Shown piece by piece: positions 53,466 through 61,251 of a DNA stretch of 64,000 nt. Each line of letters opens with the position of its first letter. Within the stretch, counting starts at the first letter, position 1. The DNA lies in NCBI GenBank assembly GCA_016786745.1, contig JAEUVS010000151.1, forward strand, positions 1-64,000. The letters run 5' to 3'. Source of the stretch: Chitinophagaceae bacterium (GTDB lineage: Bacteria > Bacteroidota > Bacteroidia > Chitinophagales > Chitinophagaceae). Below the pieces are notes generated by a model. That model worked only from the letters and a program-made list of their open reading frames with translations, had not been told where the DNA came from and made no database searches. The position numbers were made by a program, and so were the translations under genes.

Positions 53466-53483
53466 GGCGTGAAGTGTGAGGCG
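53461..53483. repeat. Short direct repeat at the bestrophin stop codon
   Basis: TGTGAGGCG occurs at 53461-53469, including the stop codon, and at 53475-53483. The enclosed CGTGAAGTGTGAGG is the reverse complement, with one mismatch, of 26272-26285 after the GH18 gene. Confidence 0.65.
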
Positions 53484-53488
53484 GGAGA

Positions 53489-54433
53489 TCAGACGATGTT
53501 TTGAGCGCGTCCTTCACTAAATGCTTTTACATTTTCGATGGTCACCGCTAAAATTCGCTGGCGTGCCTCTTTCGTCATCCATGCATTATGCGGGGTAATC
53601 ACGCAGTTCCGTGCGTTTAGAAGTGGGTTATCGCTGCGTGGAGGTTCCTGTGACAGCACGTCGAGACCTGCGCCCGCAATCTTCCCGCTATTCAACGCAT
53701 CAGCGAGATCCCGCTCGTTGATTAGCTGGCCCCTCGCAGTGTTCACAATAAATGCAGATTGTTTCATTAGGTTCAGTAAGCGTGCGTTTACAAATTGCAT
53801 ATTATCCTGGGTGAGTGGACAATGCAATGAAATAACATCACTCTCAGAGAAAATAGTTTCGATTGACGCGAACTTTCCTGGTGCGCCGGGTTTTTCATGA
53901 CGGCTGTTATAGATCACATGCATACCAAATGCAATACCGATCCGGGCGGTTTGCCTCCCTATATTTCCGAGACCGATAATACCGAGAGTTTTCCCGGACA
54001 ATTCGGTCAATGGCGTTAACGCATAACCAAAATCGGGCGACTTCACCCAACCTCCGTCGGCAACAGATGCGGCATGCACGTCGACGCGATTCGATAAAGT
54101 AAGAACGAGTGCGAATGCATGCTGCGCAACTGAATCGGTTCCATATGCAGGCACATTGCTTACAATAACGCCCCTTTCCTTTGCTGCATCAACGTCAATA
54201 ATATTGTAACCGGTGGCAAGCATGCTGATCAGCTTTAGTTCCGGAAGATTCTCAATCGCGTTCCTGTTTACCGGTGTTTTGTTACTGAGTATAACCTGGG
54301 CGCCGCGGCATCTCTCTATTAGCTGGCCGGCAGGTGTCCTGTCATAAACGATTAATTCTCCAAACTGTTCAAGAGGCTTCCAGCTTAAATCTCCCGGGTT
54401 AAGCGCATATCCGTCGGCAACAACAATTTTCAT
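53489..54433 (-). CDS. D-2-hydroxyacid dehydrogenase
   Basis: 314 residues, cytoplasmic NAD(P)-dependent dehydrogenase. The Rossmann motif is LGIIGLGNIGRQTARIG. The catalytic Arg is in FIVNTARGQLI, Glu in LDVLSQEPPRSDNP and His in ITPHNAWMTKEAR. The overall type is that of glycerate/hydroxypyruvate dehydrogenases; the substrate is not certain. A promoter box TAATTTTG lies 20 nt upstream. Convergent with the bestrophin gene. Confidence 0.93.
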   Translation of the reverse strand: MKIVVADGYALNPGDLSWKPLEQFGELIVYDRTPAGQLIERCRGAQVILSNKTPVNRNAIENLPELKLISMLATGYNIIDVDAAKERGVIVSNVPAYGTDSVAQHAFALVLTLSNRVDVHAASVADGGWVKSPDFGYALTPLTELSGKTLGIIGLGNIGRQTARIGIAFGMHVIYNSRHEKPGAPGKFASIETIFSESDVISLHCPLTQDNMQFVNARLLNLMKQSAFIVNTARGQLINERDLADALNSGKIAGAGLDVLSQEPPRSDNPLLNARNCVITPHNAWMTKEARQRILAVTIENVKAFSEGRAQNIV

Positions 54434-54452
54434 TTCTAAATTTTAATTTGAC

Positions 54453-54486
54453 CAAAATTAGTGATGAGCGGCTTCGGTCCGGCAAA
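54453..54486 (-). promoter_or_regulatory. Promoter for the D-2-hydroxyacid dehydrogenase gene
   Basis: Minus-strand TAATTTTG (54453-54460) fits TAnnTTTG exactly; a TTTG (54483-54486) lies 22 nt further upstream as a possible -33 box, slightly wider than usual. The leader would be about 13 nt. Confidence 0.5.
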
Positions 54487-54521
54487 CAGTAAGTGTAAAT
54501 TTATTATCTCAACAACTTACG

Positions 54522-55622
54522 ATGAAACTTTTTACTCTCCTGCTGGTGATTACTGCTGTTCCCGGGCTCTCGCAATTCAGTACCGGCTTCAAATCTATCA
54601 CTCGTTTCGACAGCAGCCGTCCGCCCGTGGAAAAACAGGGAGATAAGGAGCACGGCCGCATAATACAGATTAACGTGTGGTATCCTTCACAAAAAACAGA
54701 AAACCGGATGACGTTTCGCGATTATGTCGGCCTGGCAGGACTCGAACTCGATTCATCACTTAACAACGACTGGTACACGCTGGGTTTAAACAGGTATTTC
54801 TCGTGGCCCGAATCCGTGAAGTTCGAAAAGAAAAAATTCATCGATTTTATTGAACGGGAAGTTCCAATGAATGCCTCAAAAAATGCACCTGGGTTGGTTG
54901 AAAAGTTTCCGCTCATCATACTTGTACACGGTTATGCGGCAGATTATGCATTTGTGGCTGAAAAGCTTGCCAGCAACGGATTTGTGGTAATGCATGTTCC
55001 CGTAAAGGGTACGCTGCAAACAGAACTTGATTACCAGGAAAAAGGACTCGAATCACAGGTACTGGACTACGAATATGGATTGTGTGTTTTGAAATCGGAG
55101 TTTCCTGTATTTACAAATGAAATTGGCGTGGCAGGGTTCAGCTTCGGGGGTCAGTCGGCCGTTGCCATTGCCCTCAGAAATAACAATGTAAAAGCGATCG
55201 TGAGCCTGGATGGTGGCATAGGATCGGCGTTTGGCGCACAATTACTGCGGGCGCAGTCTTTTTATGATGTAAAGAAATTAAATCAGCCCCTGCTTCATCT
55301 ATATAACGCCCGTGATTCGTACGCTGACCTTTCATGGATAAAAGCTGCACCTCAGCGTTCACGATGGCTTGTTGCAATGAAAAATATGGAACATGGTCAT
55401 TTCACCAGTTTTGGCATGCTGAACAGCTGGTTGCCGGGGATAATGGGTAAAGACGCCCCGGACCCTGGCAGAGGCTATGAGGCGGTGATGGAGCTGACAG
55501 GCAAGTTCTTTACCCGGCTCATTAAAAATAAGATGCCGGTAAACGAAAATTTCTTTGCAGAGGTGATGAAGAAAAACGGATGGATAAAAAAGACTATCGA
55601 AAAATCTGAATTTATCTCATGA
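54522..55622 (+). CDS. Alpha/beta hydrolase, PAF-acetylhydrolase/dienelactone hydrolase-like
   Basis: 366 residues with a short signal peptide (FTLLLVITAVPGLSQ). IIQINVWYPSQ and FPLIILVHGYAADY precede the nucleophile elbow GVAGFSFGGQSA (GxSxG). The acid is probably in YNARDSYADLS and the His in MEHGHFTSFG. The N-terminal layout resembles platelet-activating-factor acetylhydrolase-type and related esterases. Substrate unknown. A 22-nt hairpin follows the stop. Confidence 0.82.
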   Translation: MKLFTLLLVITAVPGLSQFSTGFKSITRFDSSRPPVEKQGDKEHGRIIQINVWYPSQKTENRMTFRDYVGLAGLELDSSLNNDWYTLGLNRYFSWPESVKFEKKKFIDFIEREVPMNASKNAPGLVEKFPLIILVHGYAADYAFVAEKLASNGFVVMHVPVKGTLQTELDYQEKGLESQVLDYEYGLCVLKSEFPVFTNEIGVAGFSFGGQSAVAIALRNNNVKAIVSLDGGIGSAFGAQLLRAQSFYDVKKLNQPLLHLYNARDSYADLSWIKAAPQRSRWLVAMKNMEHGHFTSFGMLNSWLPGIMGKDAPDPGRGYEAVMELTGKFFTRLIKNKMPVNENFFAEVMKKNGWIKKTIEKSEFIS

Positions 55623-55638
55623 TGGCTGCAAAAAACCA

Positions 55639-55660
55639 AGCCAGGATGAATATCCTGGCT
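55639..55660. terminator. Hairpin between the esterase and M81 genes
   Basis: AGCCAGGAT (55639-55647) and ATCCTGGCT (55652-55660) form a perfect 9-bp stem with loop GAAT. On the plus strand no T-run follows; on the minus strand a run of six T follows closely. It may weakly end the esterase transcript or protect its 3' end. Confidence 0.5.
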
Positions 55661-55790
55661 CTACCGGTTTAGGGCTGGTCTTTGATTAGTGGCTCTAAAA
55701 AAATTCAGTACACACATACATCGTTGGTTTTTAAAAAGGTCATCACGTTTTTTTAAAAAGTTTTTTTCTCCGGTAGGGCTACCTTTAAGT

Positions 55791-57335
55791 ATGAAACATT
55801 TGGCAACAACAGCTCTTGCATGGATTTTTGCGTTTTCGCTCAGTGCCCAGTCTTCGAAGCTTCCCCGCATCGCGATTGCATCCTTTGGAATCGAATCGAG
55901 CACCTTTTCGCCTGCACGCACACACGAAGAAGCCTTCCATGCACGGTATGGAAACGATGTGTTCAACTCCTATCCTTTTTTGTCGGACACCTCATCCCTG
56001 CGCAAAAGAGCTTTGTACTTTCCAACTGTCGCGGCACGTTCGCTGCCCGGCGGGGCCGTTACCCGCAAAGCATACGAATCGATTGTTAACCAGGTAATCG
56101 ACGCGCTGAAAAAAAATCTACCATACGATGGCATGTTGTTAGACATTCACGGCGCAATGAGCGTAGCGGGATTGGATGACCCCGAAGGCGATTTCATTTT
56201 ACGTGTACGTAAAGCCATCGGCAAGAAACCTATCATTTCTACCTCAATGGATTTACATGGAAATGTGTCGTGGCGCCTTGCAGAAAATTCCGATCTCATC
56301 ACCTGTTACAGGATGGCTCCTCATGAAGATGCGATGGACACCAAGCAGCGCTCCGTGGAAAATCTTCTTGAAAGAATTGAAAGCGGCAAAGGCAAGCCTC
56401 CATATAAAGCGTATGTACCCATTCCGATTTTATTGCCGGGTGAGCAGACCAGCACGAGAATGGAGCCGGCAAAAAGCATATATGCGCAGGTAGAGCCCGC
56501 TTCAAAACAGGATGGAATTGTTGACGCAGCAATTTGGGTGGGATATCCCTGGGCCGACGAACCGCGCAATCATGCCGTGGTGATGGTTACCGGTGATGAT
56601 AAACAAAAAGTAACTGCAACAGCGGAACGACTTGCCAAAACTTTTTGGGACTCCCGGAAGAAATTCACATTCGTTGCACCCACCGGCTCTCTTGAAGAGT
56701 GCCTTGCAAAAGCATTGTCAAGCAATACGCCACCGTTTTTTATAAGTGATTCAGGTGATAATCCAACTGCGGGTGGCGCTGGTGACGTTACGTGGACCCT
56801 GCAGCAGATTCTCGCGCGGCCGGAGTTTAAACCGGCTGATGGTCCAACTGTTATTTATGCCTCCATACCCGGTCCTGACATGATTAAGAAAGCGATTGCG
56901 GCGGGGCAAGGCGCAAAAGTAGAAGGATATGTTGGCGCCGCGGTTGACGCAAGATATGCGCCTCCGCTATTAATTTCGGGCACTGTTGAATCTATTGTGC
57001 AGGGCGACAGAAACGCGGAAGTTGAGGCGGTGATAAAAACAGGCAGTGTGCATATTATCGTAACACAAAAGCGCAAGCCGTATCATAAAGAAGAAGATTT
57101 TACGCGCCTCGGATTGCAACCTCGCAAGGCGGACATCGTAGTGGTAAAAATCGGGTACCTCGAGCCGGAGTTATATGCGATGAGAAATGGATGGATGCTT
57201 GCTCTTACCCCGGGAGGTGTTGATCAGAATCTTGAGAGGCTGCAATACAAAAGAATTAAGCGGCCGATGTTTCCTGTAGATAAAAATATGCCCGACCCCG
57301 ATCTTAAAGCGAAGCTTGTGCCCCTGTCCGATTAA
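55791..57335 (+). CDS. M81 family metallopeptidase (MlrC-like), exported
   Basis: 514 residues from the ATG at 55791, which opens with a signal peptide (LATTALAWIFAFSLSAQ); an upstream start would add 34 basic residues. MlrC motifs are IASFGIESSTFSPARTHEEA, GMLLDIHGAMSVAG, STSMDLHGNVSW, MAPHEDAMDTKQR and FFISDSGDNPTAGGAGD; the Asp/His residues are the zinc site. MlrC is best known for the last step of microcystin breakdown, but the family is broad and that substrate should not be assumed. The export signal is notable. Its stop shares TTAA (57332-57335) with the convergent M1 peptidase. Confidence 0.88.
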   Translation: MKHLATTALAWIFAFSLSAQSSKLPRIAIASFGIESSTFSPARTHEEAFHARYGNDVFNSYPFLSDTSSLRKRALYFPTVAARSLPGGAVTRKAYESIVNQVIDALKKNLPYDGMLLDIHGAMSVAGLDDPEGDFILRVRKAIGKKPIISTSMDLHGNVSWRLAENSDLITCYRMAPHEDAMDTKQRSVENLLERIESGKGKPPYKAYVPIPILLPGEQTSTRMEPAKSIYAQVEPASKQDGIVDAAIWVGYPWADEPRNHAVVMVTGDDKQKVTATAERLAKTFWDSRKKFTFVAPTGSLEECLAKALSSNTPPFFISDSGDNPTAGGAGDVTWTLQQILARPEFKPADGPTVIYASIPGPDMIKKAIAAGQGAKVEGYVGAAVDARYAPPLLISGTVESIVQGDRNAEVEAVIKTGSVHIIVTQKRKPYHKEEDFTRLGLQPRKADIVVVKIGYLEPELYAMRNGWMLALTPGGVDQNLERLQYKRIKRPMFPVDKNMPDPDLKAKLVPLSD

Positions 57336-58927
57336 TAACGGCGGGTTTGGATATAAAAATTTGGGTCTATACTCAGCTCGGATTCATTGTTGTTAATCCG
57401 GACAGCTTTCCAGCTTGTTTCGGGATAGATAAAAAATTCTTTGCCGCGTGAGAACGAAATCTTCAATGGTAAATCAAATGCCTCTACACAGTTTGTCCAG
57501 TGAAAATTAAGTGAATCTCCTTTAATGAAATATTCGAATAGAGGAACATTAGTTGTGTTTAGATACTGGTCAAACACTTTCGAAAAATCTCTGCCTGATA
57601 TTTTATTGAATATCGACAGGCAATGTTTAGTTGATATAGTAGAATGATAAAAGTAGCTATTCAAATTCTTTAAGATTTTTTTGAAAATTGAATCTCCTGT
57701 AACCTGCCTTATGGAGTGAAGCATCGCGCTTCCTTTGTTGTATTTATCCGATGTATTTGATCCAGTAATCGGCACGTTATTTTTGATTTTTTTATTAATT
57801 CCCAGGGCATATTCGTTTCCCGCTTCTTTTCCAAAAAGAAATTCCGTGTATATTGTTTCCATGTATTTCGTAAAACCTTCGTGAATCCAGCCATCCTGGG
57901 CCGCGGTAATGTTGTTGCCAAACCACTCGTGAGTAGTTTCGTGCATCAGGATAAAATCCCACAGTTCACTCCACCTCGTGCCTGAAATATTACCCCGCAA
58001 ATATCCATTCTTAAACCCGTTACCATACGCAATAGCACTTTGATGTTCCATACCCAGCATGGGTGCTTCCACCAACTTATATCCATCTTCATAAAATGGA
58101 TAAGGACCAAGCCACTCTTCCAAAAAGTTAATGAGGGTGTCCACCTGGCGAAAATGCGTTCTGGCAATTTCAATATTGTAATCGAGCACCCAATAGTCGA
58201 TGTCGAGATTGCCGTTTAAGCCTTTCATAATTTCATTCCAGGTAACATATTTACCTATATAGACAGCGATATTATAGTGATTGATTGGGTTTACAACCTG
58301 CCATGTCCAGGATGTGGTGAGGTCACTATGCCGAACTTTCTCAATTAATCTTCCATTTGAAACAGCAATAAGCGTGTCAGGAGCGGTAATGCTGATCGAC
58401 ATTCCGACGTCGGGCTCGTCGTACATTACGTTTTTACACGGCATCCAGATAGCGGCTCCTGTTCCCTGGCATGCGATGCTCATCCAGGGCCGGTTGAGGT
58501 TATCCCTTTTCCAAATCCATCCACTCGTGAATGGAGGATTTCCAGAGTCGGGCGGTTTGCCTTTAAATGATATGAAAACAGAAACGGTGTCTCCTTTTAC
58601 GATTTCACGATTGAACGATAGCAGGTATCCGTCGCCTTTTCTTGCGTATTTTATTTTCGAATGGCTGGAGGTAACATTAGTTACTTTCATCGGGTCCGCC
58701 AGATCGATCTTCATCACGCGGCCCGTGTGCAATGCTGTGAACTGAATTATATTTGTTCCTTTAATCGTTTTTGTGTTGTAGTCAGGTGAAACGGCTATCG
58801 TATAGTGGAGCAGGTTCCACCATGCGTGTAAGGAGTCTGTTTCTTCAGGCATATTTTCTGTGTAAGGCTGTGCTTTCACACGTCCCCACATCAACAATAG
58901 CAACGTAAGACGATAAATCCACCTCAA
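57332..58927 (-). CDS. M1 family metallopeptidase, exported
   Basis: 531 residues from a TTG start that gives a signal peptide (IYRLTLLLLMWGRVKAQ); the next ATG would cut the signal. The N-terminal beta domain is followed by the exopeptidase motif in modified form (LGMEHQSAIAYG) and the zinc site H329-E-T-T-H333 with E350 in WIHEGFTKYMETIY. Only 16 residues separate the second His from the third ligand, against 18 in typical M1 enzymes. Upstream are a -7 box TATATTTG (58950-58957) and two tandem dyads, so expression is probably repressible. Confidence 0.88.
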   Translation of the reverse strand: MRWIYRLTLLLLMWGRVKAQPYTENMPEETDSLHAWWNLLHYTIAVSPDYNTKTIKGTNIIQFTALHTGRVMKIDLADPMKVTNVTSSHSKIKYARKGDGYLLSFNREIVKGDTVSVFISFKGKPPDSGNPPFTSGWIWKRDNLNRPWMSIACQGTGAAIWMPCKNVMYDEPDVGMSISITAPDTLIAVSNGRLIEKVRHSDLTTSWTWQVVNPINHYNIAVYIGKYVTWNEIMKGLNGNLDIDYWVLDYNIEIARTHFRQVDTLINFLEEWLGPYPFYEDGYKLVEAPMLGMEHQSAIAYGNGFKNGYLRGNISGTRWSELWDFILMHETTHEWFGNNITAAQDGWIHEGFTKYMETIYTEFLFGKEAGNEYALGINKKIKNNVPITGSNTSDKYNKGSAMLHSIRQVTGDSIFKKILKNLNSYFYHSTISTKHCLSIFNKISGRDFSKVFDQYLNTTNVPLFEYFIKGDSLNFHWTNCVEAFDLPLKISFSRGKEFFIYPETSWKAVRINNNESELSIDPNFYIQTRRY

Positions 58928-58949
58928 TTAAAAATGATTTGGGGACTTT

Positions 58950-58957
58950 CAAATATA
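58950..58957 (-). promoter_or_regulatory. -7 promoter box of the M1 peptidase gene
   Basis: Minus-strand TATATTTG matches TAnnTTTG exactly and lies 23 nt before the TTG start, predicting a leader of about 15 nt. It overlaps the first dyad of the tandem operator. Confidence 0.5.
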
Positions 58958-58992
58958 ACTAAATAATTAGTGATATAACTAAATTTTTAGTT
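58953..58992. promoter_or_regulatory. Tandem 20-bp dyad operator candidate
   Basis: Two adjacent 20-nt units, ATATAACTAAATAATTAGTG and ATATAACTAAATTTTTAGTT. Each holds an almost perfect palindrome (ACTAAAT/AATTAGT; AACTAAAT/TTTTAGTT) and the centres are 20 nt apart, about two helical turns. They cover the -7 to -45 region of the M1 peptidase promoter. The form suits a dimeric winged-helix repressor of the BlaI/MecI/CopY kind, which is a guess; no such regulator is encoded in the window. Confidence 0.6.
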
Positions 58993-59040
58993 TTACCAAC
59001 TCCACTTATCTGAAGTGCGAAACTTTACCGAAAGTTCCAG

Positions 59041-60147
59041 CTACCTGAACATCACCGTTTTTCCGGTTTTTGCAGATTCGCGTGCGGCGTCCAGGATCTG
59101 TACCACTCTTAAATTATTTTCGAGTGAATACGGGCCGTATTTCGGAATTTTTATTTTGCCATTGATCACATCAACGAAGTAAGAAAACGGATCTGTGTAC
59201 ACGCCAGGTTCCTTTTCTGTAACAAACATACCGGCTTCCTGCTTCTGTTTCCTGTTACGCACGCGCATATTGTTCCTGTCGGGCACTATCACGTAACCCT
59301 CGTCTCCATATACTTCCATATCCTTCCTTCCAAAAGGCCAGTTCCATGATGCCTGTATAATAGCCTGTGCAGAAGGATAAGTAACGACAATAGTGGCTTC
59401 ATCATCCACCTTCGGATATACATCCGGTTGTAAATGCTGGGTGACCGCTGTTACCGAAACAGGCGCCTCGTCCTGCATCAGGTACGTCATAATATTCGCG
59501 CCATAACATCCAAAGTCTATCAACGCGCCGCCGCCATTCTCCACGGGATCGGTCAGCCAGTTGAAAAACTCCCTGCTTACATTTATTTTCTTTGGTCCTT
59601 CATGACCATGATGAAAGACTGTCTTCGATATCTTTCCCACAAATCCACTGTCCCGTACCAGTTGATACGTTTTCTCCGTTGTAGGGTACCACGAGGTCTC
59701 AAAATTGGTGAGCAGGTGTATATTATTCTCCTTCGCCAGTTGCTGCATGCGTTCCGCCTGTTCGTTGGTTACTGCCAGGGGCTTTTCGACCATTACATGT
59801 ATTTTTCTCGGGGCACACGCTTCAACCGCAGCCAGGTGCTGGTTAATAGAACCGAATACAACCACCGCTTCCGGTTTCACCGCATCCAGCATCCTGTCTA
59901 AATCTGAAAAGAACAGCGCTTTCGGCAGGCTGTATCTTTTCATGGCCCGCTGCCACAGGGTGGTATCTTTTTCATAAATACCCACCAGTTGGATATCATC
60001 CTTATTCTTTCTTCCCAAAATCCATGGAACATGGTCGTGACTGATACCGGCAACCGCCATACGAACAGGTTTCGGTTTCGGTTGGGCAACGCCGTTGATG
60101 GCGAGAAGCAGGCCCATAATAGCAAGTAAATGGCGCATATTTTTCAT
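59041..60147 (-). CDS. Gfo/Idh/MocA family oxidoreductase with Sec-type signal
   Basis: 368 residues. The signal LLAIMGLLLAINGVAQ has no twin arginine. The Rossmann part starts at RMAVAGISHDHVPWIL (the glycine pattern is unusual, GxxxxxxP), followed by AVVVFGSINQHLAAVEAC and the canonical VMVEKPLAVT (EKP). The C-terminal substrate domain has ENGGGALIDFGCYGANI with the family's Asp/His-type residues partly replaced (DFGCYG). NAD-dependent catalysis outside the cytoplasm would be surprising with a Sec signal. Same strand as the M1 gene but separated by about 110 nt. Confidence 0.87.
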   Translation of the reverse strand: MKNMRHLLAIMGLLLAINGVAQPKPKPVRMAVAGISHDHVPWILGRKNKDDIQLVGIYEKDTTLWQRAMKRYSLPKALFFSDLDRMLDAVKPEAVVVFGSINQHLAAVEACAPRKIHVMVEKPLAVTNEQAERMQQLAKENNIHLLTNFETSWYPTTEKTYQLVRDSGFVGKISKTVFHHGHEGPKKINVSREFFNWLTDPVENGGGALIDFGCYGANIMTYLMQDEAPVSVTAVTQHLQPDVYPKVDDEATIVVTYPSAQAIIQASWNWPFGRKDMEVYGDEGYVIVPDRNNMRVRNRKQKQEAGMFVTEKEPGVYTDPFSYFVDVINGKIKIPKYGPYSLENNLRVVQILDAARESAKTGKTVMFR

Positions 60148-60296
60148 TGACTATGTGTTTACCCTTAGCGAAGCAGGAACATCCCCCGAAGTTTATTACA
60201 AACGGCTTAAATCATTTAATAAACCCCTGCCTTCCGCCGTATATTAGTGTTGAAATTATTAATCTAAACCCAGAAAACCCTTAAAATCAAAAGTCT

Positions 60297-60473
60297 ATGT
60301 TATTCTCGACCGTAGTAATCTTTATTGCATACTCGATCGTCTACTTCATTGTTTCTCAAAGAAAAATGAAAAGATTAAGGAACAACATCGTAACCCTTAA
60401 CGCTAATCTGCAGGAAAAGAACGCTCTTCTGCAGAAAGCGAAAACCCAGAAGACTCCGATGGCGGTACACTAA
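60297..60473 (+). CDS. Small membrane protein with C-terminal coiled coil, 58 residues
   Basis: The plus-strand ATG at 60297 opens a 58-codon frame. Residues 2-19 (LFSTVVIFIAYSIVYFIV) form one membrane helix; a basic segment QRKMKRLRNN follows, then a heptad-like stretch LNANLQEKNALLQKAK. A strong terminator lies 43 nt after the stop and a 149-nt intergenic region precedes the start, so it looks like a monocistronic gene. Not recognised; it may be a small regulator or scaffold at the inner membrane. Confidence 0.65.
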   Translation: MLFSTVVIFIAYSIVYFIVSQRKMKRLRNNIVTLNANLQEKNALLQKAKTQKTPMAVH

Positions 60474-60515
60474 TTATCGTATTTTTTCGATCGTAAGTTC
60501 CGCAAAGTAATATTC

Positions 60516-60548
60516 CCTTGCAGTAACCCTGCAAGGTTTTTCTTTTTT
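60516..60548 (+). terminator. Rho-independent terminator after the small membrane protein gene
   Basis: Perfect 8-bp stem CCTTGCAG (60516-60523) / CTGCAAGG (60529-60536), 5-nt loop, then TTTTTCTTTTTT. It faces the plus strand. Confidence 0.9.
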
Positions 60549-60573
60549 ATAGAAACGCGGGGTTCACGCGAAC

Positions 60574-61128
60574 CTATCTCATATTGATATATTTGATCCG
60601 GTGGTTTTTGCGGGTGAAATTATTGGGGGAATGCTTTCGCAGTAACCAGCCTGCGCCGAAAGCGAGCGCGGAAGAACCGAGTGTAACGATGTAGTCTTTG
60701 TCGCCGAGATTTTCGCCGCGGTACAATCCATTCACCACATTTAAAATAAAATAGCCACCACCACCTATCATCAGCAAATCCGCAGCACGGTTGTATGCGT
60801 GTCCACGGTAACGGAAAATTCTCACGCGTGCAATTTCACTGTAATGCCACGCAGTAAGAAAAGACACCGTATCAAGAAGCACGCCACCATAGCTCGTATA
60901 CATCTGCCGTACATTAATATTTCTTAAAAAAACACTATCGTTACGAATCTGAGTGATGATACCCTCCTGGACACTACCGGAAGAAGTAAGAAAAGTTATT
61001 GGAGAGCCAACGCCAAAATTTTTGACAATTCTGCCGTTCTTTTTTTGCACGCTGATAAAATCTGATAGCTGCGACGATGCAACCAAAGGTGCCAGTATCC
61101 ACAATAAAAGCGCACTAAAAACCCGCAT
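60574..61128 (-). CDS. Hypothetical exported protein
   Basis: 184 residues with a signal peptide (VFSALLLWILAPLVASSQ). An SH3/LSm-like beta segment appears at about 35-85 (GSPITFLTSSGSVQEGIITQIRNDSVFLRN). A glycine-rich hydrophobic hairpin, LLMIGGGGYFILNVVNGLY and YIVTLGSSALAFGAGWLL, follows near the C-terminus, which ends in a basic tail. Similar proteins appear to be lineage-specific to Chitinophagaceae-like bacteria; no function can be named. It is transcribed toward the terminator of the small protein gene. Confidence 0.75.
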   Translation of the reverse strand: MRVFSALLLWILAPLVASSQLSDFISVQKKNGRIVKNFGVGSPITFLTSSGSVQEGIITQIRNDSVFLRNINVRQMYTSYGGVLLDTVSFLTAWHYSEIARVRIFRYRGHAYNRAADLLMIGGGGYFILNVVNGLYRGENLGDKDYIVTLGSSALAFGAGWLLRKHSPNNFTRKNHRIKYINMR

Positions 61129-61251
61129 ACGCTAATGTATGCATGATCGTTATACAAACTTGTTAAAGTGTTGAAGGAGTTTTTTTATTTGTGGGGTAAA
61201 CATCTTTTTTCATGGAAGGATGCCTTTAGAAAAAAAACTTAATTTAACAGG

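Noticed and set aside
55791-57335. Microcystin degradation (mlr) cluster
   Set aside because: Only an MlrC-family protein is present; mlrA, mlrB and mlrD are absent and the family is widespread outside toxin degraders.
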